Below, one piece after another: positions 43,346 to 51,879 of a DNA stretch of 64,000 nucleotides. The notes under the pieces were generated by a model. It was not told the DNA's origin, did not search any database, and saw only the letters and a program-made list of their open reading frames with translations. This stretch comes from Candidatus Aalborgicola lynettensis (GTDB lineage Bacteria > Pseudomonadota > Gammaproteobacteria > Burkholderiales > Burkholderiaceae_C). Position 1 is the stretch's first letter. The number at the start of each line of letters is the position of its first letter. Both the position numbers and the translations under genes were made by a program. The stretch covers positions 806,001 to 870,000 of the forward strand of contig JADJZE010000001.1 in the NCBI GenBank assembly GCA_016719405.1, given 5' to 3'.

Positions 43346-43873
43346 CTACAGAAAACGCCGCGCAATCCAGTGGTCCACTGACAGTTTGCCCGGCCCGTGC
43401 ACCATCAGGTACAGCAGCACCGCCATCCAGGTGCCATGGGTAGGGTAGGCATCGGGGTAGACCAAGAATTGAATGGTCAACGTCATACCAAACAAACCCA
43501 AAGCAGACAGCCGGGTGGCAATACCCAGTAGCAACAAAATTGGCAATAGATGCTCCGCAAACGCGGCGAGGGTGGCGGCGGCTTCGGGAGAAATCAGTGG
43601 CAGGCGGTATTCGTCGCGGAACAGGTCCACCACCGAGTCAGACAGGTGCGGCCAACCCAAGCTGAATTCGCCGTTGACGATGTCTAGGGCAAAGCCCTGA
43701 ATCTTGGTTTGCCCGGACTTCCAGAACACGGCTGCAATCGAAAAGCGCGCCACAAACGCCAACACCGTGTTGGGAATGCGCCCTGCTAATTGTATAAATT
43801 GACGAATCAGGCCGGGTAACAGGCCGTTGGCAACAGGCGCAGAAGAACCAGTGGTTGAAGTGTTTGAGTTCAT
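43346..43873 (-). CDS. DoxX family membrane protein of the bufferin-type operon
   Basis: The 174-residue product has four hydrophobic segments and the DoxX pattern (RFSIAAVFWKSGQTKIQGF, EHLLPILLLLGIATRLSALG, DAYPTHGTWMAVLLYLMVHG). DoxX proteins are the fourth member (BufD-like) of bufferin operons, possibly assisting in redox or transport at the membrane; the exact role is unknown. ATG 43873 is chosen (MNSNTSTTG). It lies 49 bp downstream of the DUF2063 gene on the same strand. Confidence 0.83.
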   Translation of the reverse strand: MNSNTSTTGSSAPVANGLLPGLIRQFIQLAGRIPNTVLAFVARFSIAAVFWKSGQTKIQGFALDIVNGEFSLGWPHLSDSVVDLFRDEYRLPLISPEAAATLAAFAEHLLPILLLLGIATRLSALGLFGMTLTIQFLVYPDAYPTHGTWMAVLLYLMVHGPGKLSVDHWIARRFL

Positions 43874-43922
43874 GTGGACAGTGTGTGGTGATTGGTGCAA
43901 TGGATGCAAGCAGGGTATTGTT

Positions 43923-44684
43923 CTATGCGGTGGCGCTGGGGGTAATCAGTTGCAAACGCAGCAGCAACGCCAGCGTGTGGGTTAAATCGAACGCAGCGTC
44001 GGCTTGGACCGCCGTGTCGGCTGCTTCCAGCAAGTTCTGGCCGTTTTGCAGGCTGCGGACATACGTCGCAGCCCCTTTGGCAAGCAACAGGCTATCGACA
44101 GTCAGTGCGGTGCGGTACACCAGCGCCGTCTGGGCCACATCCGGATCCACCGGGGGCACGCACTGAGCATTTTGGTGCGCCGCCCAGATGGAGAGCACTG
44201 CAAATGCCGACGTGATGACCTGCACCGAAGGGTGTAGCGCCAGTCGCAAGGTCGCCAATTGCTGTGGGGCGTCCAGCGCGGCGAGCAACGCGTGGTGGGG
44301 CACGGGATCGGCATCGGCCGCATGGTAAGCCCGCACCCGCGCCATTTCCAGGCGCGCTACATCGGCCAGGTAGGGCACGCTGGTTGCCGGTGTAAAGGCG
44401 GCGACGAAGTCGGCAAACTCGCCACCGTAATAGGCCATGATTCGCGAGCGCGGCGGGTGGCCCAGCGCAAATACCCGTGCCATGGCCCGGAAAAACTCTT
44501 CGCCTACCAGCGCGTGTACCACTGGGTAGGTATCGGCGAGCGCGTCGATCAAGGACACCACCACGTTGTTGCGGTACACGGCAAAACGGCGTGCCGGGTC
44601 CGAGCCGTTCCAGGTGCACAGGCCGCTCGGGCAGGGCAAATCGGGGTCCAGCAGAGCCTGGGCAAAGGCAGCCTGGTTGTTCAT
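43923..44684 (-). CDS. DUF2063 family partner protein (BufC/HvfC type)
   Basis: The 253-residue product matches the DUF2063 family: RRFAVYRNNVVVSLIDALAD, YPVVHALVGEEFFRAMARVF and FADFVAAFTPATSVPYLADV. In bufferin and related RiPP pathways this protein binds the precursor peptide and presents it to the DUF692 enzyme. The start overlaps the bufB-like stop as ATGA (44681-44684), so the two are coupled and probably form a complex. Confidence 0.88.
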   Translation of the reverse strand: MNNQAAFAQALLDPDLPCPSGLCTWNGSDPARRFAVYRNNVVVSLIDALADTYPVVHALVGEEFFRAMARVFALGHPPRSRIMAYYGGEFADFVAAFTPATSVPYLADVARLEMARVRAYHAADADPVPHHALLAALDAPQQLATLRLALHPSVQVITSAFAVLSIWAAHQNAQCVPPVDPDVAQTALVYRTALTVDSLLLAKGAATYVRSLQNGQNLLEAADTAVQADAAFDLTHTLALLLRLQLITPSATA

Positions 44685-45565
44685 TGGGTTGCCTCTGCCC
44701 GCAGACGGTGTTCGGCCAGGTTTGCCTCGGCCAGCAAAACCGGCCAGGCTGGAATTTCGTTGTCGCGCTCCAGCAACGTGGCAACCGGGCCGGTCAGATT
44801 CAGAGTGAAGTCATACAAATCCCACACCGCCTGCGCTATCGGTGCGCCGTGGGTGTCAATCAGCAGCCGATCACCGTTGGCATCCACCTGTTGGGCAAAC
44901 CCGGCGAGGTGAATCTCGCCCACTTCGGTCAAGGGCAGGGCGCGAATCGTTGCGTGGGCATCGCGCTGGTGGTTGATGCTGGACACATATACATTATTCA
45001 CGTCCGGCAGCAAACCGCAGCCGCTGCGGCGCACTACCTCGGATAAAAACCGTGGCTCGTCCCAGGTGGATGCGGCAAACTCAACATAAGTGGCCGGGTT
45101 TTCCAGCAGCATGCGCCGACCCAGTTCGGTTTGCACCTGGTCAATGTGGTCGCACACCCGCTGCAAGGTGGCGGCGTTGTACGGCAGGGGGATCAGGTCG
45201 TTCAGAAATGTCGGGCCGTGGGTGGACCAAGCCAGGTGCTCGGAAAAGGATTGCGGCTGGTACCTGTCCAACAAGCTCCGCAAGGCTGTGAGATGGTCGG
45301 TGTCCAGCGGCTCTTGTGCCCCGATGGACAGGCCCACGCCGTGCACCGAAAGGGCATAGCGCTCACGGATGCGGCCCAAGTAGTAATGAAACGGGCCACC
45401 CGGCACCATGTAGTTTTCGGCATTGATTTCGAAGAAACCGATGTCGGGTGCGGTAGCCAGAATCTCCTGAAAATGCTCCGGCTTGAGCCCCACCCCGGCC
45501 CGTGCGGGTAGGGTGGAGATGCTCGCAACCGGGCTGTGCGGCAGCGCGGGCGGTTCGTTGGGCAT
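44681..45565 (-). CDS. DUF692 multinuclear iron oxidative enzyme (BufB/HvfB type)
   Basis: DUF692/MNIO enzymes (the MbnB superfamily) use a multinuclear iron centre to oxidise cysteines of precursor peptides. The 294-residue TIM-barrel product shows the expected ligand motifs: ARAGVGLKPEHFQEIL, FEINAENYMV, SVHGVGLSIG, SFSEHLAWS, LLENPATYVEF, GLLPDVNNVYVSSINH and EIHLAGF. ATG 45565 is chosen with CGGAGC upstream; the open frame beyond it is antisense to the precursor gene. It lies 28 bp after the DUF2282 gene. Confidence 0.93.
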   Translation of the reverse strand: MPNEPPALPHSPVASISTLPARAGVGLKPEHFQEILATAPDIGFFEINAENYMVPGGPFHYYLGRIRERYALSVHGVGLSIGAQEPLDTDHLTALRSLLDRYQPQSFSEHLAWSTHGPTFLNDLIPLPYNAATLQRVCDHIDQVQTELGRRMLLENPATYVEFAASTWDEPRFLSEVVRRSGCGLLPDVNNVYVSSINHQRDAHATIRALPLTEVGEIHLAGFAQQVDANGDRLLIDTHGAPIAQAVWDLYDFTLNLTGPVATLLERDNEIPAWPVLLAEANLAEHRLRAEATQ

Positions 45566-45593
45566 ACCAGAAGCTCCGAGCGCGGGAAATTTG

Positions 45594-45908
45594 TCAGGCC
45601 TTGACTTCCTTGAACTCCTTGGCTTGGCCGAAACCGGTGGGCGAGGTTTTGGAGACGGTTTTTTCGCATGTGCCCTTGGGGACCATGGACCAGGCGTTGC
45701 CTTGGTAGTCCGTCTTGGATGTGCCCGCACAGGTGGTTCCCGCACCCGCCTTGCAGTCGTTTTTGCCCTTGAGGGCCACGCCGAAGCACTTTTCTGTGTC
45801 AGCGGCTTGTGCGGCCATGGGGGTTGCGGCAAGGGTCAGGGCGGCGCCCAAGGCCAGTGCCAGGCCAGCGGCAGTTGTGGCACGGTTGGAATGTGTGGGG
45901 TTTGTCAT
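45594..45908 (-). CDS. DUF2282 bufferin-like precursor peptide (BufA type)
   Basis: The 104-residue product has a long signal peptide (residues 1-36, cleavage after AAQA) and a mature region with four cysteines: Cys41 (EKCFGVALKGK), Cys52 (NDC), Cys60 (TTCAG) and Cys81 (PKGTCEKT). This is the DUF2282 pattern of bufferins, exported copper-binding peptides whose cysteines are modified by the MNIO enzyme encoded next to it. AAAGGAC precedes the ATG. It is the first gene of a four-gene operon. Copper buffering is known for characterised bufferins and inferred here. Confidence 0.9.
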   Translation of the reverse strand: MTNPTHSNRATTAAGLALALGAALTLAATPMAAQAADTEKCFGVALKGKNDCKAGAGTTCAGTSKTDYQGNAWSMVPKGTCEKTVSKTSPTGFGQAKEFKEVKA

Positions 45909-46016
45909 GTCAATGTCCTTTAATGGTTGAAGGGCGCACGGAACACTTTGCATACCGTGCTGCTTCTATAGTCGGGCTGCGAGGCAGTTTCTTACATTCG
46001 ACAGCGAAAAAAATGT

Positions 46017-46073
46017 ATTGCTACAAAGTTAATAGCTGCTCGCGCACTATCCACAAGCGCAGAAGGCCCAAAT
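46017..46073 (+). repeat. Dispersed palindromic repeat, copy H
   Basis: ATTGCTACAAAGTTAATAGC is followed by TGCTCGCGCACTATCC and ACAAGCGCAGAAGGCCCAAAT. Its last two bases overlap the egtD start codon and its AGAAGG is the only ribosome-binding-like element for egtD. Confidence 0.75.
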
Positions 46074-46998
46074 GACCAAAAATTTAACACCCGAACAGCT
46101 GGAAATCGTCGCGGGGCTGATGCAAACCCCTGCCACGGTGTCGCCCAAGTATTTTTATGACGCCAAAGGCTCTGCGTTGTTTGAAGACATCACCCTTCTG
46201 CCGGAGTATTACCCCACGCGCACCGAACAGGCCATCATGGCAGCCCATGCACCGGCCATTGCGCAGGCCATTGGCAACCAGTGCACTGTGATTGAACTGG
46301 GCGCTGGTAACTGCCAGAAGGCCCGATCCCTGTGTGAACTGATACAGCCCCTGGCGTATCTGGCGGTGGATATTTCCGAAGCGTTTTTGCAGCAGGCCGT
46401 GGCCAGCATGCGCGAGGCATTTCCCAGCTTGGCCATTCACGTGCTGGCGTTCGACCTGACCGCCGACATCGCTTTGCCGACTACCCTGCCTGCGCAGCGC
46501 CGCCTGGTCTTTTATCCCGGTTCCTCGATTGGTAATTTCGACCCACCGCATGCACTGGCCCTGCTGTCACGCATGCGCGGGCTCATGAACGAGGACGGGG
46601 CGTTACTGATTGGCGTGGATCTGGTCAAGGACACCGCAGTTTTAAATGCCGCCTACGACGACGCGGCGGGAACCACTGCGGCGTTCAACCTCAACCTGCT
46701 CGACCACCTCAACCGGTTGATTGGCAGTGACTTTGATGTGACCCAGTGGCAGCACCTGGCATTTTTCAATGCGGAGCAGTCGCGCATCGAAATGCACCTG
46801 GAGGCCCGGGTGGATCTGGTGGTGCGCTGGCCCGGCGCAGCCCGCAGTTTCTCCAGGGGCGAGCGCATCCACACTGAGAGTAGCTACAAATACCGGGTGG
46901 ATGATTTTGTGGATTTGCTGCGGTGTGCGGGCTTGCCCCATGCCCAAGTGTGGACGGATGAGAAAGGCTGGTTTGCGGTGGTGCTGGCACGGCCGTGA
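46072..46998 (+). CDS. egtD: L-histidine N-alpha-methyltransferase (EgtD family)
   Basis: EgtD trimethylates histidine to hercynine, the first step of ergothioneine synthesis. The 308-residue product matches the family: PKYFYDAKGSALFEDITLLP and EYYPTRTEQAIM near the N-terminus, SAM-binding IELGAGNCQKARSL, the YPGSSIGNFDPP segment and LIGVDLVKD. It is slightly shorter than the mycobacterial enzyme. egtB, usually adjacent, is not in the window, so the product could feed a distant egtB or act alone. The start codon abuts dispersed repeat copy H. Confidence 0.9.
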   Translation: MTKNLTPEQLEIVAGLMQTPATVSPKYFYDAKGSALFEDITLLPEYYPTRTEQAIMAAHAPAIAQAIGNQCTVIELGAGNCQKARSLCELIQPLAYLAVDISEAFLQQAVASMREAFPSLAIHVLAFDLTADIALPTTLPAQRRLVFYPGSSIGNFDPPHALALLSRMRGLMNEDGALLIGVDLVKDTAVLNAAYDDAAGTTAAFNLNLLDHLNRLIGSDFDVTQWQHLAFFNAEQSRIEMHLEARVDLVVRWPGAARSFSRGERIHTESSYKYRVDDFVDLLRCAGLPHAQVWTDEKGWFAVVLARP

Positions 46999-47021
46999 GG
47001 CGTGTCGTGCGTGTGCAGGGC

Positions 47022-48221
47022 CTAGCTGTAGGCGGAAGCACGGAGTCGCACCTGGTTGCGCCCGGCCTGTTTGGCTTCGTACATGGCCGCGTCACTGCGT
47101 TTGAGAATCTCATCCTGGCTTGCGTCGTGCGCTGCGAACAAGGCCACGCCAATGCTGGTGGTGCAATGGTGCTCAAGCTGGTTCTCGCCCTGGCCGTTTG
47201 GATGAATGCGCAGTTGGTACGGTTCGGACAGGCTGGCGCGGATTTTTTCTGCAACGGCCTGGGCCTGCGTGATGGATGCATCTACTTGGTGCGACAAATC
47301 ATTGAGGATGACGACAAACTCATCGCCACCAAAGCGCGCCACCGTATCCAACTCTCGCACACAACCTTTGAGCCGGCGCGATACCTCCCTTAACAGAAGG
47401 TCACCCACAGCGTGCCCATAGGTGTCGTTGAGCGGTTTGAAGTTGTCCAAGTCCAGAAACATCACTGCGCCAAAGCGCCCCGTGCGCTTGCTGGCCGCCA
47501 TGGCTTGCTGCAAGCGGTCGTCGAGCAGACGGCGGTTGGGTAAATTGGTGAGCAAATCATGAAAAGCCATGAGCCGCACCTGATCTTCCATCTTTTTGCG
47601 CTCGGATATTTCTTCCTGCAGGGCACGTTTGGCCATAAACAATGCACGCAAATTGCGTTCACGGATGCGCACCGCAAGCAAGCCAATGGTGTTTGCCGAC
47701 ACAAAAAAGAAACAATTGGACAGCACCACAATTTGGTCCCGTGTGCTTTTGCTTTCTCGTGCAAAAAACTCAATCAGCAGGTAGATCGCTACCAGCGCCA
47801 TGCCAATCGCGCCGGTTGTCCTGGGCCCCAGAAATGTCCATGTGTACAGCGCCGACACCACCAAAATCAAACCGGCATAGTAGACAATGCGCGCCAAATC
47901 CCCTGGGCTCGCCAGCAAAACCATGGTCTCAATACCCAATCCCATACCCACGTACATCAGTGCCATGAGGGTGGTGTAGTGGTGAATAAAAAAGGGGCGA
48001 AAGGTGGCCCAAATCATCCACAGCAACATTGGCACGACCACCAGAAAGCGAACCGCCAACACGGGCATCAAAGCGCCCGGTATGGCCCAGATATCGAGCA
48101 CCGCAAACCCGGCATAGAGCAGGGTGGCCAGCAGCGCCCCCTCGCGGGCAGACTGCCGCTTTTGATCCGCGAGATCACTTTGGTAGGCCGATTCGAGTTC
48201 TTTGGGGAAGCTGGAGAACAT
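47022..48221 (-). CDS. Membrane-bound diguanylate cyclase
   Basis: The 399-residue product has six hydrophobic segments in its first 200 residues (LLATLLYAGFAVLDIWAIPG through LSNCFFFVSANTIGLLAVRI), a short coiled coil (LFMAKRALQEEISERKKMED) and a GGDEF domain. The GGDEF signature is intact (RFGGDEFVVIL) and is preceded five residues earlier by RELD, an RxxD inhibitory site, so it is likely an active, product-inhibited cyclase. ATG 48221 (MFSSFPKELES) is chosen because upstream residues lie antisense to the transporter gene and are not protein-like. It converges with egtD. Confidence 0.9.
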   Translation of the reverse strand: MFSSFPKELESAYQSDLADQKRQSAREGALLATLLYAGFAVLDIWAIPGALMPVLAVRFLVVVPMLLWMIWATFRPFFIHHYTTLMALMYVGMGLGIETMVLLASPGDLARIVYYAGLILVVSALYTWTFLGPRTTGAIGMALVAIYLLIEFFARESKSTRDQIVVLSNCFFFVSANTIGLLAVRIRERNLRALFMAKRALQEEISERKKMEDQVRLMAFHDLLTNLPNRRLLDDRLQQAMAASKRTGRFGAVMFLDLDNFKPLNDTYGHAVGDLLLREVSRRLKGCVRELDTVARFGGDEFVVILNDLSHQVDASITQAQAVAEKIRASLSEPYQLRIHPNGQGENQLEHHCTTSIGVALFAAHDASQDEILKRSDAAMYEAKQAGRNQVRLRASAYS

Positions 48222-48366
48222 ATAAACGCAGTTAAGACGGGTTTGCAGTTGGGGTATTGCGCCCCAGTCTGGCCGCGGCAACAGGCATGCTGGACGCATA
48301 CACACGCCAACCAGCTCCAATTGTTCGGTTGTAGCGCGCAGTGTAGACCACGGCGCAAGCGCCAAA

Positions 48367-49143
48367 CTACTTGAGGCTGCCGGACAGGAATTGCCCCAAG
48401 CGTTCGCTTTTGGGGTTGTTGAGTACGTCCTGGGGCGGGCCTTGTTCCTCAATGCGGCCCTGGTGCAAAAAGATGACCTGGTTGGATACCTCGCGCGCAA
48501 AGCCCATTTCGTGGGTGACCACCACCATGGTGCGACCTTCCAGCGCAAGGTCTTTCATCACTTTGAGCACTTCCGTGACCAACTCGGGGTCGAGGGCGCT
48601 GGTGGGTTCGTCAAACAGCATCACCTCGGGCTCCATGGCCAAAGCCCGGGCGATGGCCACGCGCTGCTGCTGACCACCGCTTAAATGGGCCGGGTAGCTG
48701 TCTTCCTTGCCCGCCAGTCCCACTTTGGCCAGGTATTTGCGCGCGGTGGCAATAGCCTGCTCGCGTGGGGTGCCCAGTACATGGACGGGGGCTTCGATGA
48801 TGTTTTGCAGCACCGTCATGTGCGCCCACAGGTTGAAGTGCTGGAACACCATCGCCAAGCGGGTGCGCACGCGGGCCAGTTGCCGGGGATCGGCGGCGCC
48901 CAGTTCGCCGTTCTTTTGTGGCACCAGGCGCAGTTCTTCTCCGGCTACCAGGATGCGGCCTTCATGGGGTTTTTCCAGCAGATTGATGCAGCGCAAAAAA
49001 GTGCTCTTACCGGAGCCAGAGCTGCCAATGATGCTGATGACATCACCCGCGTGGGCGGTCAGGCTAACGCCTTTGAGCACTTCGTTGGTGCCAAAGCGTT
49101 TGTGGATGTTGTCTGCTTGAAGTTTGATGGGCTTGGAAGTCAT
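48367..49143 (-). CDS. hisP: Basic amino acid ABC transporter ATP-binding protein (HisP type)
   Basis: The 258-residue ATPase energises the polar amino acid importer encoded upstream. It has Walker A IGSSGSGKSTF, Q-loop VFQHFNLW, signature LSGGQQQRVAIARAL and Walker B VMLFDEPTSALDP, and the family stretch HKRFGTNEVLKGVSL. ATG 49143 is chosen; a TTG two codons earlier is in frame. It is the last gene of the operon hisJ-hisQ-hisM-M14-hisP. Confidence 0.92.
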   Translation of the reverse strand: MTSKPIKLQADNIHKRFGTNEVLKGVSLTAHAGDVISIIGSSGSGKSTFLRCINLLEKPHEGRILVAGEELRLVPQKNGELGAADPRQLARVRTRLAMVFQHFNLWAHMTVLQNIIEAPVHVLGTPREQAIATARKYLAKVGLAGKEDSYPAHLSGGQQQRVAIARALAMEPEVMLFDEPTSALDPELVTEVLKVMKDLALEGRTMVVVTHEMGFAREVSNQVIFLHQGRIEEQGPPQDVLNNPKSERLGQFLSGSLK

Positions 49144-49187
49144 GCGCAATGGGGGTGAAGGGTAGAAACGATCTCGCGCGGTGGAAT

Positions 49188-50363
49188 TCAGGCGCCCAGC
49201 AGCGCACCGGTGCGAAAAGGTGTGGCACCGGCGATTTTGCCCAATTCGCCGCCGGCGTGGACATAGCGGTCGCGAATGCGGGCGTACAACACCCCGGCCA
49301 CACCCGCTTCCACACGGTGGGTGTGCCGTGAGAGCGGGTCAATGATTTCGGCCACCAGGTCGCCAACTGCCAGACGCTGGCCGACCTGGGCCGCAAAGAC
49401 CACCACGCCCGGAACGGGTGTGTGCAAGGTTTGCGAGCCCGCCAAGGGGGTAGGCTGGCACGGCAGTGGGCGGGCAGGAGGAAGTAGCGGTGAAAGTGGC
49501 GCACCGCGCACCACACCCATATCGTGCAAAAAAGCAAAAATGGCTTGTGCATCGGTTTGCGCCAGCGAATGGCACACATCGGCCTCGCCACGCAATTCGA
49601 TGGTGGTACTGCAACAGGCCTGCGGCAGCGGTACTTGCAAGCCCGCCGCAGCACAGGCATCGGCCAGTTTCCACCATACGCCGGAGAGGCATTCATCAAA
49701 CGGGTTGCCACCGGAGTTTTTGGCCAACAACACAGCCGCGCATTGCAGCCGACGCGCCAGCGGCTCCAGAGCGCTCCAGCAGGCCTCTTCGGTGTACAGG
49801 TGCAGGGCGCCTTCGCAGTCGCAGTGCAGGTCCAACACGTAATCCGCGTCGTGGGCCAGGCCCAGCAGGGTGTGACGCAGGCTGTGTAACTCGGTAGTGG
49901 GGGTCCAGCGCTGCAGTTGGTCGCGCAGGGCTTGGCGCACCATGGCGACGTTGCTGGCAGCATCGTGCGTGAATGCTGTGCGCAAGTGATCGAACAACGC
50001 GCCGACAAAATCCGGGTAGTGGCGGTTGAAGTTCTCGGCGGTATCGAGGTCAAAGCGCCCCATGGGCCGGTGATCGACACGTTGCGCCAGCCCGATCGGG
50101 TTGGCTACTGGAACCAAAACCACCTCGCCCGGCACGTCGCCAAGCGCATCGGCTGCCTCCAGCAGGGAGCGCAGATGGTGCGCCACCAGCATGCCGGGCA
50201 GTTCGTCGGCGTGCAGGCTGGCCTGGATGTAGACCTTGGGCCTTTTTTGCGCAGGGTTGTCGCCGGTTGGTGCGGTACCAAAATGCCAGCTGCTGAGTGT
50301 TTTTTGGCAACCCAGGCTGGGTGCAAGCAAGGGGTGGTCGATGCGGCGCACGGTATGCAACAC
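49188..50363 (-). CDS. M14-type succinylglutamate desuccinylase/aspartoacylase family protein
   Basis: The 391-residue product is a zinc-dependent deacylase/carboxypeptidase of the AstE/aspartoacylase group. Zinc ligands are expected in QASLHADELPG (His, Glu) and in YVLDLHCDCEGALHLY (second His), with ENFNRHYPD as the substrate-binding Asn-Arg motif. The C-terminal part (about 310-391) looks like a biotinyl-lipoyl-type beta domain (HTPVPGVVVFAAQVGQRLAV). It begins at GTG 50363 (or TTG 50360), 5 bp after hisM, and ends 44 bp before hisP. Its position inside the transporter operon suggests it hydrolyses an N-acylated basic amino acid taken up by the system (inference). Confidence 0.85.
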   Translation of the reverse strand: MLHTVRRIDHPLLAPSLGCQKTLSSWHFGTAPTGDNPAQKRPKVYIQASLHADELPGMLVAHHLRSLLEAADALGDVPGEVVLVPVANPIGLAQRVDHRPMGRFDLDTAENFNRHYPDFVGALFDHLRTAFTHDAASNVAMVRQALRDQLQRWTPTTELHSLRHTLLGLAHDADYVLDLHCDCEGALHLYTEEACWSALEPLARRLQCAAVLLAKNSGGNPFDECLSGVWWKLADACAAAGLQVPLPQACCSTTIELRGEADVCHSLAQTDAQAIFAFLHDMGVVRGAPLSPLLPPARPLPCQPTPLAGSQTLHTPVPGVVVFAAQVGQRLAVGDLVAEIIDPLSRHTHRVEAGVAGVLYARIRDRYVHAGGELGKIAGATPFRTGALLGA

Positions 50364-50368
50364 CCGGT

Positions 50369-51082
50369 TCAGCTTTTGCGCGGCGCCAGGTACGCCAGCA
50401 GGCGCCCTTCACTGAGCTTGAAAACCCCGATCAGGCAGAACGAGGCCGCGAGGTAGATGGCCGCCGCCGCCAAGTAGGCCTCAAACGGCAGGTAGTAGTC
50501 GGAGTAAATGCGGCTGGCTGCACCTGTTACGTCCAGCATCGACGGCACGGCGCTGGCCAGGCTGGTGCTGTGCAGCATCATGACCACCTCATTGCTGTAG
50601 GCCGGCAGTGTGCGGCGCATGGCGCTGGGCAGCACAATGCGCCACATGGCCTGGGCGCGGCCCATGCCATAGGCTTGGGCGGCTTCGATTTCGCCCGCAC
50701 TGGTTTCGCGAATGGCACCGGCCAGCATCTCGGCGGTGTAGCCCGCCGTATTCAGGCTGAAGGCCAGCAAGGCACAGAAAAAAGGTTCCTTGAAATGCGT
50801 CCATGGCCACACCGTATCCCAACGCGCCTGGATCCATTCAAGTTGGCCCAGTCCGTAGTAAATCAGGTACACCTGAATCAGCAACGGTGTGCCACGAATG
50901 ACGTAGGTGTAGGTCCCCACCAGCCACCGCAGGGGCGCCCAAGGGCCGGTAAGCAGCAGGGCAAACACCAGCGCCAGGACAGCGCCCGCCGCCAGCGATG
51001 AGAATAGCAACGCCAAGGTGGTGGCAATACCCTGGGTGTACAACGCCAGGTTTTGTGGCTCCAGCAGAACGGCCCAGTTCAT
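50369..51082 (-). CDS. hisM: Basic amino acid ABC transporter permease (HisM type)
   Basis: The 237-residue inner-membrane permease has about five hydrophobic segments and the polar amino acid transporter motif TYTYVIRGTPLLIQVYLIYY plus the EAA loop EIEAAQAYGMGRAQAMWRIV. Its start directly abuts the hisQ stop (51083). With hisQ it forms the channel for histidine, lysine, arginine or ornithine. Confidence 0.92.
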   Translation of the reverse strand: MNWAVLLEPQNLALYTQGIATTLALLFSSLAAGAVLALVFALLLTGPWAPLRWLVGTYTYVIRGTPLLIQVYLIYYGLGQLEWIQARWDTVWPWTHFKEPFFCALLAFSLNTAGYTAEMLAGAIRETSAGEIEAAQAYGMGRAQAMWRIVLPSAMRRTLPAYSNEVVMMLHSTSLASAVPSMLDVTGAASRIYSDYYLPFEAYLAAAAIYLAASFCLIGVFKLSEGRLLAYLAPRKS

Positions 51083-51805
51083 TTACAGCGCCCCCCGTTT
51101 GGCACCGCGGCTGAACCGGGTGTTGAGCCAGCGCAGCGCATACAGCGACACCGAGGTGTAAATCAGAAACAGGGCGGCCGAGAACAAAAAGAAGGTAAAT
51201 GGTGAGCGTGTGGCGGCACTGGCCTGTTTAGCCAGGTAGGTCATTTCCTGCAGGCCAATCAGGCTCACCAGCGCCGTGGCCTTGATGAGCACCAGCCAGT
51301 TGTTGGTAAAACCGGGCAGGGCATAGCGCACCATTTGCGGAGCCGTAATGCGTAAAAAGGTTTGGGTGCGGCCCATGCCAAAGGCCCACGCCGCTTCCAT
51401 CTGGCCTTTGGGAATGGACAAAATGGCGCCGCGGAAAGTCTCGGTCATGTAGGCACCGTAGATGAAACCGATGGTCAACACCCCGGCCGTAAAGGGCTCA
51501 ATGTCGACGGTGGTCTCTTCGGTAATCCAGCCCAGTTGCGCCATCCATGCGGTGCCAGCCAACCATTCGATGGTGTTGTTGATACCGATGCTGCCGCCAT
51601 AAAACACCAGCAGCATCAGCACCAGTTCGGGAATGCCGCGAATGATGGTGGTGTACACGGTGGCAATGCCCACCAGTACCGGGCGGCCCGACAGTTTGGC
51701 TGCGGCGCCCAGCAGCCCCAACACAATGGACACCAGCAGCGCGGCCAGTGACACACCCACCGTCAGCACAGCGCCTTGCAAAATAGCCTGAAAATATCCG
51801 CTCAT
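51083..51805 (-). CDS. hisQ: Basic amino acid ABC transporter permease (HisQ type)
   Basis: The 240-residue permease pairs with HisM. It shows YTTIIRGIPELVLMLLVFYG and the EAA loop GQMEAAWAFGMGRTQTFLRI, both typical of HisQ. It is preceded by a 74-bp gap with a hairpin and T-run after hisJ, and followed directly by hisM. Confidence 0.92.
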   Translation of the reverse strand: MSGYFQAILQGAVLTVGVSLAALLVSIVLGLLGAAAKLSGRPVLVGIATVYTTIIRGIPELVLMLLVFYGGSIGINNTIEWLAGTAWMAQLGWITEETTVDIEPFTAGVLTIGFIYGAYMTETFRGAILSIPKGQMEAAWAFGMGRTQTFLRITAPQMVRYALPGFTNNWLVLIKATALVSLIGLQEMTYLAKQASAATRSPFTFFLFSAALFLIYTSVSLYALRWLNTRFSRGAKRGAL

Positions 51806-51819
51806 GGCTGCAGCATACT

Positions 51820-51865
51820 GTCAAAAACAAACGCCGGCGCCGGGTTGCCCCCTGCGTCGGCGCCA
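51820..51865 (-). terminator. Partial terminator or mRNA-stabilising hairpin between hisJ and hisQ
   Basis: On the minus strand GGCGCCG (51864-51858) pairs with CGGCGCC (51842-51836) across a 15-base loop and is followed by GGCGTTTGTTTTTGA. Such hairpins after binding-protein genes are known to let the binding protein be made in excess of the permeases. Confidence 0.65.
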
Positions 51866-51879
51866 GTGACAGGAATTAA

